Below are positions 42,761-49,827 of a stretch of DNA of 64,000 bases, in pieces. Location: NCBI GenBank assembly GCA_910588645.1, contig CAJUOY010000001.1:1-64000 (forward strand), in the 5' to 3' direction. Source of the DNA: an uncultured Christensenellaceae bacterium. GTDB lineage: Bacteria; Bacillota; Clostridia; Christensenellales; Borkfalkiaceae. Both the position numbers and the translations under genes were made by a program. The first letter of the stretch is position 1. Each line of letters starts with the position of its first letter. Below the pieces are notes generated by a model. The model had not been told where the DNA came from, did no database searches, and was given only the letters and a program-made list of their open reading frames with translations.

Positions 42761-43513
42761 ATGAAAATCAAAAAAGTTACGGCTATTATAGCGTTGGCGG
42801 CCGCCGCGGTTGTTTCCGTATGTTCGCTGATTGCCTGCAATGACGGCAATAATTCGGGCGGCGGAAACGGAGGCAATAATAACGGGGGCGGCAATAACGG
42901 CGGACAAAATATGTCTGTTTTGGTGTATGTGCGCGACGTGGATTTTGCTCCGCTTACCGAAAATGTGTATTACGACGGAAAAGAGATAGGAACTTCGGCG
43001 GCCGAGCCCGTTACGGTAACAGTCGCGCAGACCGACGAGCTTGTATTGACTTCAAAAGTCGCAATAGACGGCCCCCATATAACTTACGTGGACGGCTTTA
43101 AGCAGGACGTGGGGACAAGTCTTGTAATTATCAAGACGGATAAACCCGTTGAGGAATTTTATTCGCTTATGGGCAAAACGGTCTATGCGGCGGACGGCAT
43201 AGTCGACGGCAAAGAGGTTTGGAGCGGTGAAACCGCCGCGCCCGGCGTGGAGATAAGAATAGGCTCAAACGTTCTTCCGCGGGAAAGCGGAGACGAACGG
43301 AACTTCGGGTTCAAAATGGTTCACAAGGACAGCGTTATAACGGCTTATAAGGAGGGTTGCGCATTTGTAGATATGAGCTTCCAACCGTATAACGACATAT
43401 GCTTTGCGGATATGTTGAAGGATTGTACCGATACCGAAGAGGTTGTCGCCGACGGCAAAAAGGTAAATATAAAGGCTTTGGGCGGCGTAACTTTCAGGTT
43501 GGACAACAGATAA
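42761..43513 (+). CDS. Lipoprotein, 250 aa, last gene of operon A
   Basis: It starts 14 bp after the LRR giant with AAGGAG upstream. The lipobox is LIAC, Cys26. A flexible Gly/Asn linker follows (about 27-50, NNSGGGNGGNNNGGGNNGG). The remaining 200 residues look like one or two compact beta domains (MSVLVYVRDVDFAPLTENVYYDG; FYSLMGKTVYAADGIVDG). No family was recognised. A lipoprotein with a long glycine linker translated with the giant suggests an outer-face accessory of that protein. No terminator is evident after it, and a new promoter lies 87 bp downstream. Confidence 0.6.
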   Translation: MKIKKVTAIIALAAAAVVSVCSLIACNDGNNSGGGNGGNNNGGGNNGGQNMSVLVYVRDVDFAPLTENVYYDGKEIGTSAAEPVTVTVAQTDELVLTSKVAIDGPHITYVDGFKQDVGTSLVIIKTDKPVEEFYSLMGKTVYAADGIVDGKEVWSGETAAPGVEIRIGSNVLPRESGDERNFGFKMVHKDSVITAYKEGCAFVDMSFQPYNDICFADMLKDCTDTEEVVADGKKVNIKALGGVTFRLDNR

Positions 43514-43599
43514 ATTTGTAAATAAAAAAATGACACGGGCCGCAAAAGCATATGGTAGAATAAATTCAGTTAACAGGCAATGCGTTTTTTGGACCGTAC

Positions 43600-43629
43600 T
43601 TGACAGAACACGGCTTTTTATGATACACT
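43600..43629 (+). promoter_or_regulatory. Promoter of operon B
   Basis: TTGACA (43600-43605), 18 bp, TACACT (43624-43629). The predicted start is near 43636, with AAGGAG at 43649-43654 as the ribosome site for 43665. Confidence 0.7.
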
Positions 43630-43664
43630 AACATAGTAAAATGATAATAAGGAGAACTTAACAA

Positions 43665-44414
43665 ATGGCACAGGATCTCAATAATATGCTCAATGAAAGC
43701 GCCCGTAAAATGAGGGTAAAGGAATCTGTCGAGGGGGCCGGATTAGATCTGCCCAGGATTGGCAGAGAAGCCTATAAGGAGAGTTACGTCGTAGCATATC
43801 TCCGCCAGAAGTATGACGATAAACTTAAAGAGCTTGAAATGCTTTTCAGTGAATCGGCAACGGAGTTGGCTCTTTTGGGTGAAAAATACAGGGCTTCGCA
43901 AAACGAGTATGAAAAGAACGAACTCGTGCGTCAGGGCGACAGTATAAAGACGACTATGAAGCGCCGCGCGGCAAACCTCAAAAAGTTCAACTGGCTTTTC
44001 AAGCTTTTCGACGAATTCAATATTTTAATTCAGGCTATGCTCGAAGCGGAGGAGTATCGCGCCGTAGTTAAAGTTATTCCCGAACATAAACTCGTCCGTT
44101 ATGCCAAGATGCCGCAGGGCGATATAAAGTTGAAGCCGCTTGTAGAACAACTTATGAAAAAGCTTGAAAGCGAGGCGCGCAAGGCGGAGATAGATCTTAT
44201 CGAGTTCGAAGAATTCAAAAAGCATCAGGAAAACGTCAGCGCGGAATTCGAAGCTATGATCGACGGCAGACTTAGAAGCGTAGACAAAAACAGTGTGCGC
44301 AATATGTGGGAAGCTCCCGCGGAGGAAGTCAAAGTAGAGGTGAATCCCTTCGAGGTTCCCGCCGTCAGTGAGGTAAAGGCGGAAAATCCTTTCAACAACA
44401 CCAACCGCGCTTAA
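43665..44414 (+). CDS. Small helical coiled-coil protein, 249 aa
   Basis: An almost wholly helical, charged cytosolic protein. A long helix (about 38-115: YLRQKYDDKLKELEMLFSES... KTTMKRRAANLKKF) is followed by a hydrophobic helix (WLFKLFDEFNILIQAML) and a second long charged helix (about 155-205). The tail is acidic and proline-containing with two NPF tripeptides (EVNPFEVP and AENPFNNT). Length and helix layout are compatible with a PspA/ESCRT-III-like hairpin subunit, but I see no diagnostic residues. It is first in operon B, just before the ESCRT-III-like 193-aa protein and the Vps4-like ATPase, so it may be a second filament subunit or an adaptor. This function is inferred. Confidence 0.5.
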   Translation: MAQDLNNMLNESARKMRVKESVEGAGLDLPRIGREAYKESYVVAYLRQKYDDKLKELEMLFSESATELALLGEKYRASQNEYEKNELVRQGDSIKTTMKRRAANLKKFNWLFKLFDEFNILIQAMLEAEEYRAVVKVIPEHKLVRYAKMPQGDIKLKPLVEQLMKKLESEARKAEIDLIEFEEFKKHQENVSAEFEAMIDGRLRSVDKNSVRNMWEAPAEEVKVEVNPFEVPAVSEVKAENPFNNTNRA

Positions 44415-44456
44415 CAGCGGCTTTAAAACAAAAATTATTAAGGAGTAAAAATTATT

Positions 44457-45038
44457 ATGGCTAAACTCAGCGATATGGAAAAGGTTGCCGAAGGACTGGC
44501 GTACATCAAGGAAGCGCGCGAGGGACTCGAAGACCTCGAAGCTCAGTACAACGAATGGATCGACGAGGCTGCGGAACTCGGTCAGGACGAATATTCCGAT
44601 CAACTTATCGAGGATAAGCTCGAAGTATCCGACTTTGTAAGCGATCTGAAATTTATGGAAGCGCAGATCAGTTCCAGCGCGGCGAGAGCGATTGCTATCG
44701 GCAATCTCGGCAAACTCCCCGCGGCTATTCGCGCCTGCAACGGACTTTTGAGAAAGGGCCCCAACTTTGTAAAACTTGGCAAAGATATGGCGGCTTTCCA
44801 GAAATCTCTTGCCAAGGCCAAGGGTTCTTTGAGCGATGTGCGCAAGCAGTTTGTTAAAAAGGACAGGACCATTATTGCCAAGAAGAGGGACAGCGAGGCT
44901 GTCGCGGCCGAAAAACAGGCGCGCGCCGCCCGTCTTGCCGCAAGAGTCGCCAAAGGCGACGCCGTTGCCGCAAAGCCCAACGACGCTATAGACGTTCTCG
45001 ATATCGGTTCGATTATCGAGGAAGAGAACAAGAAATAA
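44457..45038 (+). CDS. ESCRT-III-like small helical protein, 193 aa
   Basis: This all-helical protein has AAGGAG upstream. It starts with a charged hairpin (about 5-75). The core GNLGKLPAAIRACNGLL... PNFVKLGKDMAAFQKS (about 82-120) resembles the helix 3-4 pattern of CHMP/Vps2/Vps24 subunits. There, a small residue-rich helix with S/G-x-L-x-K is followed by N-x-L, K-x-P and M-x-x-(F/L). A basic stretch and an Ala/Lys/Arg-rich linker follow. The end is an acidic, hydrophobic tail (DAIDVLDIGSIIEEE), the type of short helix that MIT domains bind in ESCRT-III proteins. The downstream Vps4-like ATPase begins with a MIT-like region. Together they suggest a bacterial ESCRT-III/Vps4 pair, read by eye; an ordinary coiled coil is the alternative. 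Confidence 0.45.
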   Translation: MAKLSDMEKVAEGLAYIKEAREGLEDLEAQYNEWIDEAAELGQDEYSDQLIEDKLEVSDFVSDLKFMEAQISSSAARAIAIGNLGKLPAAIRACNGLLRKGPNFVKLGKDMAAFQKSLAKAKGSLSDVRKQFVKKDRTIIAKKRDSEAVAAEKQARAARLAARVAKGDAVAAKPNDAIDVLDIGSIIEEENKK

Positions 45039-45135
45039 TAATTTTGAATTAATCTTAAACAGACCGGTTTATAATGACGCTCAAAACTGCGTCGGTTTCA
45101 GCTTGCTCTGTTTTGAATGTTTAGGAGAACGATTT

Positions 45136-46473
45136 ATGCCTGCAACTATGATGGATTCCTTTAAGGAATATATTAAGCTGTTCAATTCCGCGCTTGCTTC
45201 GGGGAATACCGCCGACGCGCTGAGAATAGGAAAAAAACTTGTGCAGATAGCGGACGGCGAGTGCGCTCGCCCCAATGTGGACGAAAGTTTTAAAAATTAT
45301 TACCGTTCTCAGGCGTCAAAGGTGCGGGAATTTATTGCAGACACTTCGAGCGGTTCGGTACGGAGCAAAAATACCGATACCGTGCATAGAAAGGAAGAAA
45401 AGCCCAAGAATAAGTGGTTTTCGGACAAGGTTCCCAAACTTACGCTCAAAGACGTGGCGGGGCTTGACGACATAAAGAGAAAATTTTTGGTCAATATAGT
45501 AGCTCCGTTTACCGACTGCGCGCATATTTACAGAAAGTACCGCGGAACGCAGTACAACGCGCAGATACTTCTATACGGCCCTCCGGGAACGGGTAAAACA
45601 TTCCTTGTAAAGTGCCTGGCGGGAACTCTCGGTTTTCATATAGCCGTTGTGCAGACAAAGGACATACTCGCCAATCTCGTGGGCGATGCGGAAAAGAATA
45701 TCGCGGAGGTATTCGAAGAGGCCAAACAGTACGACAACTGTATTATTTTCTTCGACGAGATAGACTCTATCGCCGCCAGCCGCGACAACGACGAAAGCCG
45801 CAACACCAAGGGAGTTTTAACAACCCTTCTCACTATGATGGATGGCTTCACGGGGGTTGCCAAGGAGGGACAACACCGCATAATCATAGCGGCGACAAAC
45901 CGCCCCTGGGTACTTGATTCCGCGGTTAAGCGCGGAGGCAGGTTCGAAACGCAGATATACGTTCCCCTGCCCGATTTCGACGCGCGCTGCCGTCTTGTGC
46001 AACTTGCTCTCGGCAAGGACGCGAGTGTAAAGGACCGTATCGATATTCCCTGCGCGCCAGACGTTACGGTTGCTTGGCTGGCTTCCAAACTGGGCGGAAT
46101 GGCGGGCGCGGACATCAACGCCGTATGCCGCCAGATAGTAAACGCTCCGTTACTTCGTGAAATAAACAACTACCGCGCGGAAAAACCTTGCGACGAATAC
46201 GTAACGCGTGACGACTGTACGTCGGTTATTTCCGGCTATATAAACAGTATCACGGACGAAATGCTTTGGGAATTTGACGCGTATTCCGCAAATCTTTCTT
46301 TCAACGAGTGGTATAAAGTCATAGTACCCCGTCTCAAAAGGGACAGGGCGGAAGGCAAAGAAATTCAGCCTTATCTTATGAATTTACTTACAATGGCTCT
46401 CGAAGAGGAGGATAAACTGGCGAAACTTCGTTATCTCGAATCTCGCGGCAGAAACGATAAAGACGATGAATGA
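45136..46473 (+). CDS. MIT-like + Vps4-like AAA ATPase, 445 aa
   Basis: An ATG at 45103 has no ribosome site. AGGAG at 45123-45127 serves the ATG at 45136. Residues 5-70 form three helices (FKEYIKLFNSALASG, TADALRIGKKLVQIADG, FKNYYRSQASKVREFIAD) close to a MIT domain. The AAA domain begins LKDVAGLDDIKR, with Walker A GPPGTGKT (148-155), Walker B IIFFDEID (203-210), sensor 1 at Asn255 and an arginine-finger region (KRGGRF, 265-270). AATNRPWVLDSAVKRGGRFETQIYVPLPD matches the Vps4/katanin/spastin (meiotic) clade. The pore loop has Leu181 (NLVGDAEK) where Vps4 has Trp in KWLGESEK. It probably remodels or unfolds the small helical proteins upstream. TATAAT at 45070-45075 may be an internal promoter, but its -35 is poor. 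Confidence 0.75.
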   Translation: MPATMMDSFKEYIKLFNSALASGNTADALRIGKKLVQIADGECARPNVDESFKNYYRSQASKVREFIADTSSGSVRSKNTDTVHRKEEKPKNKWFSDKVPKLTLKDVAGLDDIKRKFLVNIVAPFTDCAHIYRKYRGTQYNAQILLYGPPGTGKTFLVKCLAGTLGFHIAVVQTKDILANLVGDAEKNIAEVFEEAKQYDNCIIFFDEIDSIAASRDNDESRNTKGVLTTLLTMMDGFTGVAKEGQHRIIIAATNRPWVLDSAVKRGGRFETQIYVPLPDFDARCRLVQLALGKDASVKDRIDIPCAPDVTVAWLASKLGGMAGADINAVCRQIVNAPLLREINNYRAEKPCDEYVTRDDCTSVISGYINSITDEMLWEFDAYSANLSFNEWYKVIVPRLKRDRAEGKEIQPYLMNLLTMALEEEDKLAKLRYLESRGRNDKDDE

Positions 46474-47560
46474 TTACAGAAACCGTATAGCTACCTATTA
46501 CAGCAACGCCAGATTTCTTATAAAGCAGGGCAACGCTAAGGACGCAAGACTTTACGTGCTTGCTTTCGTCAATATAGCTTACGAAATTTACAAAAAGCAA
46601 ACGGGACTTATGGACCGCGCGCGTACGCAGTATTTTTTGAAAAAGTGGGTAGGCGTTGCGCAGACGTTAAGGGAAAAGGGCATTGACGATACCGTGCGAG
46701 CTTGCTTCGGGCTGAACGCAGGTAACAGCGTCAAGCCAGTGAAGAAACCTGACGTAAAGCGCGAAGCCCCCAAAAAAAGTGCGACGCCCAAAATCAATAT
46801 AGACGATTTTATGCCCCCTTCCAAGAGTAATAATCAGTCTCCTACGGCAGTTGACGAAAAACCTTATCTTTCAAAGGAATCTCCCTCGATCGGCGCGGAC
46901 GGCTTTTTGCCCGACGACCGTTCACAGGGTTGGGCAGCGGATATTTTCGAACTGAGAAGTCCCTCGATTATCTCTCTTACCTGCCGCGGCGCTACGCAGT
47001 GTTCCAACGGAACGGGGTTTATAATCTCGAAAAACGGTTATTTCGTTACAAACGATCACGTTGTTTACGATGATTCTATAGGCGGATATTTCTCGAAAAT
47101 AGAGATACTTTTTGCGGACGGCAAAAAGAAGTGTAAGGCCTACGTCGTAACTTCAAATAAAAAGTCGGACGTTGCGCTGTGTCGTTTCGAGCCCGACGAT
47201 ATTCCCGAAACGGAGCCTATACCCTTTATAGGCGACTATTCTAATCTCAAACAGGGGGCCGATATTCTCGTAATAGGCAACGGGCTTTCAATGGGGCTTG
47301 CGCCCTTTACGGGGACGGTCAAATTTACTCACGGCGAAAGCGGCAATCTCGTATATACCGCTCCGTCCAATCCGGGGGATTCGGGCGGCCCCGTATTCAA
47401 CCGCAACGGCGAATGCGTGGGTATAAACAAGTCAGTGACAGTTTCGGTTGTTCGCGGAGGACAGGAAATTTCCGTAAACGGTCTGACGAATGCGACTCCT
47501 GCGGACAAAATAGTAGAACTTCTTAAAAATTGGTCCCAATCATTAAATATTACATTATAA
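46466..47560 (+). CDS. MIT-like + trypsin-like serine protease, 364 aa
   Basis: It overlaps the AAA gene by 8 nt. There is no signal peptide, so it is a cytosolic protease. Residues 3-75 form three helices (YRNRIATYYSNARFLIKQG, AKDARLYVLAFVNIAYEIYK, YFLKKWVGVAQTLREKG), again MIT-like. A linker (about 85-160) contains KINIDDFMPP at 109-118. The trypsin/DegP-type domain has the full triad: His198 in TNDHVV, Asp235 in KKSDVAL and Ser306 in NPGDSGGP. No PDZ domain follows. A cytosolic trypsin fold beside AAA and GTPase genes recalls NTP-dependent conflict systems, where such proteases act as effectors or processing enzymes. The protease call is secure; the MIT-like region is by eye. Confidence 0.85.
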   Translation: MNDYRNRIATYYSNARFLIKQGNAKDARLYVLAFVNIAYEIYKKQTGLMDRARTQYFLKKWVGVAQTLREKGIDDTVRACFGLNAGNSVKPVKKPDVKREAPKKSATPKINIDDFMPPSKSNNQSPTAVDEKPYLSKESPSIGADGFLPDDRSQGWAADIFELRSPSIISLTCRGATQCSNGTGFIISKNGYFVTNDHVVYDDSIGGYFSKIEILFADGKKKCKAYVVTSNKKSDVALCRFEPDDIPETEPIPFIGDYSNLKQGADILVIGNGLSMGLAPFTGTVKFTHGESGNLVYTAPSNPGDSGGPVFNRNGECVGINKSVTVSVVRGGQEISVNGLTNATPADKIVELLKNWSQSLNITL

Positions 47561-47581
47561 TTTCCTGCAAGGAGAAATAAT

Positions 47582-49189
47582 ATGAACGCATCCGAGCAAT
47601 TCAGAGAACTTTATCGCAAGACGCGCAACGCCGCTCTTGCAAACGAAGCGCAGAAAACTATCGACGGCATTGCAGAAATCGTCCGTTTTCTTTCGGACAG
47701 ATATACTAAAGACGTGGATACCCTCATGGGAAGAGCCAAGATTTTATACTGGCAACAAACTTTCGGCGCATATTCTCAGATCATAGCCAAGTACGGCCTT
47801 TCCGACAGGAGGGTGAAAAAGCTGTTCGGATTTATAGTGGACGATAGTTTGCCTTCGTTCAACGACATAGTCAAGGGCGCGGAAAACGTTGCGCCTGTTG
47901 CACCCGTTGCCCCCGCAACGCCTGCGGCCGGCGGACAGGGCGGGAAAATAAGCATAGACTTTTTGTCCCCTTCGGAAAAGAAGTGGGAAAAGCCGGAAGA
48001 GCCCGCGGAGCCCGTTCCCGTAAAGCCTGTCGAACCCCGTTATCCCGGCGCTACAAAGCCTGCGGAAAGCGTGGCTAAGGCGGGTAAGTCGTTCGATCCC
48101 GATAGCTTGGAGGAGTTTATCGGTCAATCGCACGTAGTGCGCCGCATACTTGCGGAAATCAAGGCGGCGAACAAACGCGGAGAAAGACATCTCGATCACA
48201 TTCTGCTGTTCGGCGGCAGGGGACTTGGAAAGAGTACGCTTATGAAACTTATAGCAAAGCATCTCGGCGTGCGTTTCGAGTTTATGGATTGCAGTCAGTT
48301 CAACAACGACGTGGCTTCAAAACGGGCTATTCAGAAATTTTTCCAGAATATAAGCCGTCTTGAAGAACCCGTGGTAATAGGTATGGACGAAATACACGCC
48401 CTACCCAAACATATTCAGACTTCTCTTTTGACGTTGCTCAACGACAGAAATTTCGTTTATCTCGACGAGAACGGCGTCAATCACGTAATTCATATTGAAG
48501 ACTTTACTTTTATAGGCGCGACTACCGATCCTCAGGACGTGCTGATGACGGTGCGCGACAGGTGCAAGAATCTTACGTTCATTCTCGAACCCTATTCTCC
48601 GGAAGATTTAAGAAAAATCCTTGTTAACAAGTTTACCGCAAGGGGATTGAGGGTTACCGAGGGCGCGCTCGACCTCTGCGTCGGACGTTGCCGCAGTTCC
48701 ATTCGTGAAATAAATTCATTTGTAAAGGGAATGGATACGTTGGCTATTAACGCCGATACAGATCTCGTGGACGAGGCGGTGGCAAACGAGTACTTCTCGC
48801 ATACCGGCATAGATCCCATAGGACTTACGAAAAAGGATCTCGAAATACTCTACGCTCTGCTTGAAAATCCCAGCGGCGTTATGTCGGAAGATACGATAGC
48901 TTCACGCGTGGGGCTCGATCTTAAAATTTACAAATCGGAATACGAACCCTATCTCATATATATTGGCTTTATTCAGATTACCGGGCGCGGACGCGGACTT
49001 ACCGAACGGGCTATGGCATATCTCAAAGGCAGCAATCCCCCTGCGACACCCGAGCGCCCCATAGAGCCTCCGGTATCTCCGGAGTCTTCCGCAGATTTGC
49101 CCGAGGTTGAAATTCCCGATACGGCCAATGAGACGGAGAGCGTTCCCGGGGAAAACAAGGCAGGGAACCTGAACGGGGACAATAAGTAA
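47582..49189 (+). CDS. MIT-like + RuvB-like AAA+ ATPase, 535 aa
   Basis: AAGGAG lies 7 nt before the ATG. Residues 3-75 again give three helices (SEQFRELYRKTRNAALAN, TIDGIAEIVRFLSDRY, GRAKILYWQQTFGAYSQIIAKY). A Pro/Ala linker contains KISIDFLSP (122-130). The RuvB-type module begins LEEFIGQSHVVRRIL, with Walker A GGRGLGKST (211-219), Walker B MDEIHAL (Asp269, Glu270) and sensor 1 FIGATTDP. The C-terminal winged helix follows the RuvB pattern (GLTKKDLEILYALLENPSG, YEPYLIYIGFIQITGRGRGLTERA). The last 60 residues are an acidic Pro-rich tail. True RuvB has about 340 residues, lacks the N-terminal 165 and normally pairs with RuvA. This copy is probably repurposed, not a Holliday-junction motor. 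Confidence 0.85.
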   Translation: MNASEQFRELYRKTRNAALANEAQKTIDGIAEIVRFLSDRYTKDVDTLMGRAKILYWQQTFGAYSQIIAKYGLSDRRVKKLFGFIVDDSLPSFNDIVKGAENVAPVAPVAPATPAAGGQGGKISIDFLSPSEKKWEKPEEPAEPVPVKPVEPRYPGATKPAESVAKAGKSFDPDSLEEFIGQSHVVRRILAEIKAANKRGERHLDHILLFGGRGLGKSTLMKLIAKHLGVRFEFMDCSQFNNDVASKRAIQKFFQNISRLEEPVVIGMDEIHALPKHIQTSLLTLLNDRNFVYLDENGVNHVIHIEDFTFIGATTDPQDVLMTVRDRCKNLTFILEPYSPEDLRKILVNKFTARGLRVTEGALDLCVGRCRSSIREINSFVKGMDTLAINADTDLVDEAVANEYFSHTGIDPIGLTKKDLEILYALLENPSGVMSEDTIASRVGLDLKIYKSEYEPYLIYIGFIQITGRGRGLTERAMAYLKGSNPPATPERPIEPPVSPESSADLPEVEIPDTANETESVPGENKAGNLNGDNK

Positions 49190-49554
49190 TGGGACTGTTC
49201 GGAAAAAAGACAGACGACGTTTTGTCCGAAAAAGAGGAGCGGTCACGGCGTGAAAAAATTATACGTCAGCTTTCTTGCTACGTTGTAAACTGGTCTCCGC
49301 GTTTTCAAGCTTACGGATGTACGGACGAGGATAACAAAATTTCTTTGGAAGCAAAGAAAAATATAGAAAACTCAAAGACGTATTTAGAGTACTTAACCTA
49401 CGCTCAAAACTCGCAGGTCAAGCTCTACGCAGAAAGAATTTCCTGTCTTCTGAAAAATTTCGAAAAGTATTATAACAGCCCGGTCGGACGGGACGGGTTA
49501 GCCGAAACGGCCAAAGAAATCATTTCGTCCGTTATGGCGTGGGCCAGGCTTTGA
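49189..49554 (+). CDS. Small helical protein, 121 aa, end of operon B
   Basis: Its ATG shares the last base of the RuvB-like stop (TAATG), so translation is coupled. It begins MGLFGKKTDDVLSEKEER, with Gly2 and a basic patch that might touch membrane. The rest is helical (REKIIRQLSCYVVNWSPRF, SKTYLEYLTYAQNSQVKLYAERISCLLKNFEKYY). The middle could be a degenerate three-helix bundle like the N-termini of its neighbours, but no family is recognised. It is followed by a strong terminator and belongs with operon B. Confidence 0.6.
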   Translation: MGLFGKKTDDVLSEKEERSRREKIIRQLSCYVVNWSPRFQAYGCTDEDNKISLEAKKNIENSKTYLEYLTYAQNSQVKLYAERISCLLKNFEKYYNSPVGRDGLAETAKEIISSVMAWARL

Positions 49555-49568
49555 TCTTCAAATACAAG

Positions 49569-49603
49569 GACGAACGATCAGAACAAGATCGTTCGTCTTT
49601 TCT
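49569..49603 (+). terminator. Terminator of operon B
   Basis: GACGAACGATC (49569-49579) and GATCGTTCGTC (49587-49597) form a perfect 11-bp stem with a 7-nt loop, followed by TTTTCTT. Confidence 0.9.
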
Positions 49604-49728
49604 TACCCGTTTCTCCAATCGACTATCCGAAATTGGGAGATATTTGAAAAAATGGGCAAACGTAGTCGATAATTGAAGGAATTTACGAATTTTTTACCCG
49701 TTGATGTTAAAAAATTTATAGGTTATTA

Positions 49729-49757
49729 TTGATTGTTTCACTAAAAAAAGCTATAAT
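49729..49757 (+). promoter_or_regulatory. Promoter of the MBG-repeat giant
   Basis: TTGATT (49729-49734), 17 bp, TATAAT (49752-49757). The start near 49764 gives a 64-nt leader. AGGGGG at 49817-49822 is the ribosome site, 5 nt before the ATG. Nothing else is recognisable in 49604-49728. Confidence 0.7.
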
Positions 49758-49827
49758 AAAATAGTATCATAATGATTTTAAGCGATTCGTACAGCGGAAA
49801 ACTTCGCCTGCGGATCAGGGGGTATAT

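Noticed and set aside
42850..42912. GGC/AAT-rich tract in the 42761 gene as a functional repeat
   Set aside because: It encodes an ordinary Gly/Asn linker after a lipobox and shows no regular unit.
44303..44410. NPF tripeptides in the 43665 product as EH-domain ligands
   Set aside because: EH domains are eukaryotic and none is seen here. Two NPF in a short acidic tail can arise by chance.
47582..49189. Naming the RuvB-like gene ruvB
   Set aside because: It has an extra 165-residue N-terminus, an acidic tail, a Walker A of GGRGLGKST and no ruvA beside it. The context is a protease/AAA operon, so a Holliday-junction role is unlikely.
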